Shown: positions 15,044 to 15,909 of the stretch, in pieces
Layout of the letters: each line of letters starts with the position of its first letter
How positions within the stretch are numbered: the stretch's first letter is position 1
Assembly (NCBI GenBank): GCA_007119795.1
Contig: SKOZ01000006.1
Location: 1-15,909 of the forward strand
Source: Planctomycetales bacterium
GTDB lineage: Bacteria; Planctomycetota; Planctomycetia; Pirellulales; Thermoguttaceae
Reading direction: 5' to 3'
Length of the DNA: 15,909 nucleotides
Notes under the pieces: generated by a model
The model's database searches: none
The model's input: only the letters and a program-made list of their open reading frames with translations
What the model was told of the DNA's origin: nothing
Position numbers and translations under genes: made by a program

Positions 15044-15909
15044 ATGAAGAGACGACTCCATCCCGCCTGTGTTTCCACTCCCCGGTGGCCTGTTCCCGTG
15101 CTTGCCGTGCTCGCGATCCTGGCGCTGCCCGCCGCAAAGGTGGCGGCCGAAGCGCCGGCACAGCGCGCGCAGATGTTCCCACTGGCTTCCGTGCGCCTCT
15201 CCGACGGCCCGTTCTGCGATGCAGTGGCCGTCAACCGGGCCTATCTGCTGGCGCACGATCCGGATCGTCTTCTCGCGCCGTTCCTGCGCGAGGCGGGACT
15301 GGACCCGAAGGCCCCATCGTATGGGAACTGGGAGAGCGGCGGGCTCGACGGGCACACTGCCGGCCATTACCTTTCGGCATTGGCTTTCAAGATCGCCTCC
15401 GGGGCGGATACCCCCGAGGGCGAGTTGCAGCGACGTCTTGCGTACATGCTCGCCGAGCTGGAACGCTGCCAGAAGGCCCACGGCAACGGGTACATCGGCG
15501 GCGTGCCGGGCAGCGACGATTTCTGGCGCGACGTTGCCGCCGGGCGCATCGACGCCCACAACTTCGGCATCAACGGCAAGTGGGTGCCGTGGTACAACGT
15601 CCACAAGACCTTCGCCGGGCTCCGCGATGCCTACGTCGTCGCCGGCAGCGCGCAGGCCCGCGACATGCTGGTCCGCCTCGGCGACTGGTGCGTAGAACTC
15701 GTCTCCGGCCTGACCGACGAACAGATGCAGAACATGCTCCGCGCCGAGCATGGCGGCATGAACGAGGTGATGGCGGACATCTATGCCATCACCGGCAACG
15801 CGGAGTACTTGCGTGTGGCCCGCCGCTTCAACCACCGGGCCGTCCTCGATCCCTTGATGGACCGTGAGGACCGCCTGACCGGCTTGCATGCCAACACGCA
15901 GATCCCCAA
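15044..15909 (+). CDS. Exported GH127/GH146 (DUF1680) beta-L-arabinofuranosidase, N-terminal part
   Basis: The first 288 codons are in the window; the gene runs off the right edge. Residues 1-35 form a signal peptide (VPVLAVLAILALPAAKVAA). The mature part shows the family landmarks LASVRLSDGPFCDA (47-60), DPDRLLAPFLREAGL (72-86), NWESGGLDGHTAGHYLSALA (95-114), GYIGGVPG (149-156), WYNVHKTFAGL (183-193), EHGGMNEVMADIY (235-247) and GLHANTQIP (280-288). These enzymes use an (alpha/alpha)6 barrel and a zinc-bound cysteine nucleophile to remove beta-L-arabinofuranose from plant glycans; that cysteine lies further along than this fragment. ATG 15044 is chosen because GAGGTG lies six bases upstream; in-frame ATGs at 15038 and 15026 are alternatives. 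It follows the GH10-GH43 gene by 33 bp and is probably co-transcribed. Confidence 0.92.
   Translation, partial: MKRRLHPACVSTPRWPVPVLAVLAILALPAAKVAAEAPAQRAQMFPLASVRLSDGPFCDAVAVNRAYLLAHDPDRLLAPFLREAGLDPKAPSYGNWESGGLDGHTAGHYLSALAFKIASGADTPEGELQRRLAYMLAELERCQKAHGNGYIGGVPGSDDFWRDVAAGRIDAHNFGINGKWVPWYNVHKTFAGLRDAYVVAGSAQARDMLVRLGDWCVELVSGLTDEQMQNMLRAEHGGMNEVMADIYAITGNAEYLRVARRFNHRAVLDPLMDREDRLTGLHANTQIP

Overview
The window is GC-rich bacterial DNA with strong G/C preference at third codon positions. I think it comes from a planctomycete-like chromosome. The reasons are a Tat-exported Gfo/Idh/MocA oxidoreductase, a Rho factor whose N-terminal helical domain is replaced by a short basic tail, long gene-poor spacers, and several small hypothetical genes next to plant-polysaccharide hydrolases. 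The lineage is inferred from gene content; there is no rRNA or other marker to prove it.

Layout. Positions 1-937 (minus) hold the N-terminal 312 codons of an exported thioredoxin-fold protein with a long proline/glycine-rich tail; it runs off the left edge. A G-rich, apparently non-coding stretch of about 1.3 kb follows (938-2226), with one good sigma-70-like promoter pointing towards rho. Rho (2227-3495), tRNA-Ser(GGA) (3676-3757) and a RhlE-type DEAD-box RNA helicase (4385-5695) lie on the plus strand. The helicase has an extended -10 promoter and a leader with two perfect hairpins, the second of which covers its ribosome binding site.

From 5721 to 9489 all genes are on the minus strand: a 128-aa hypothetical protein, a 51-aa Lys/Arg-rich protein, a small GIY-YIG-like protein, a 184-aa hypothetical protein that is probably translated from a leaderless mRNA, and a 595-aa nitronate-monooxygenase-like TIM-barrel protein with a cysteine-rich C-terminal half. 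Upstream of the last gene is a stretch that looks like a frameshifted gene remnant (about 9816-10134).

From 10313 to the right edge the plus strand carries carbohydrate genes: a Tat-signal oxidoreductase, a short frameshifted membrane-protein remnant, an exported GH10-GH43 fusion enzyme (889 aa), and 33 bp later the first 288 codons of an exported GH127/GH146 beta-L-arabinofuranosidase. Together the last two could cut the xylan backbone, release xylose or arabinose from oligosaccharides, and remove beta-L-arabinofuranosyl groups, so they look like an arabinoxylan or plant-glycan degradation operon. The left half (Rho, tRNA, RhlE, basic 51-aa protein) is RNA housekeeping.

No insertion sequence, CRISPR array, phage gene or defence system was seen. 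The most interesting items are regulatory or domain-level: the occluded helicase ribosome binding site, the leaderless promoter with a perfect palindrome at 7537-7551, the Cys-rich NMO-like family, the three-domain xylan enzyme, and two gene remnants with preserved codon bias.
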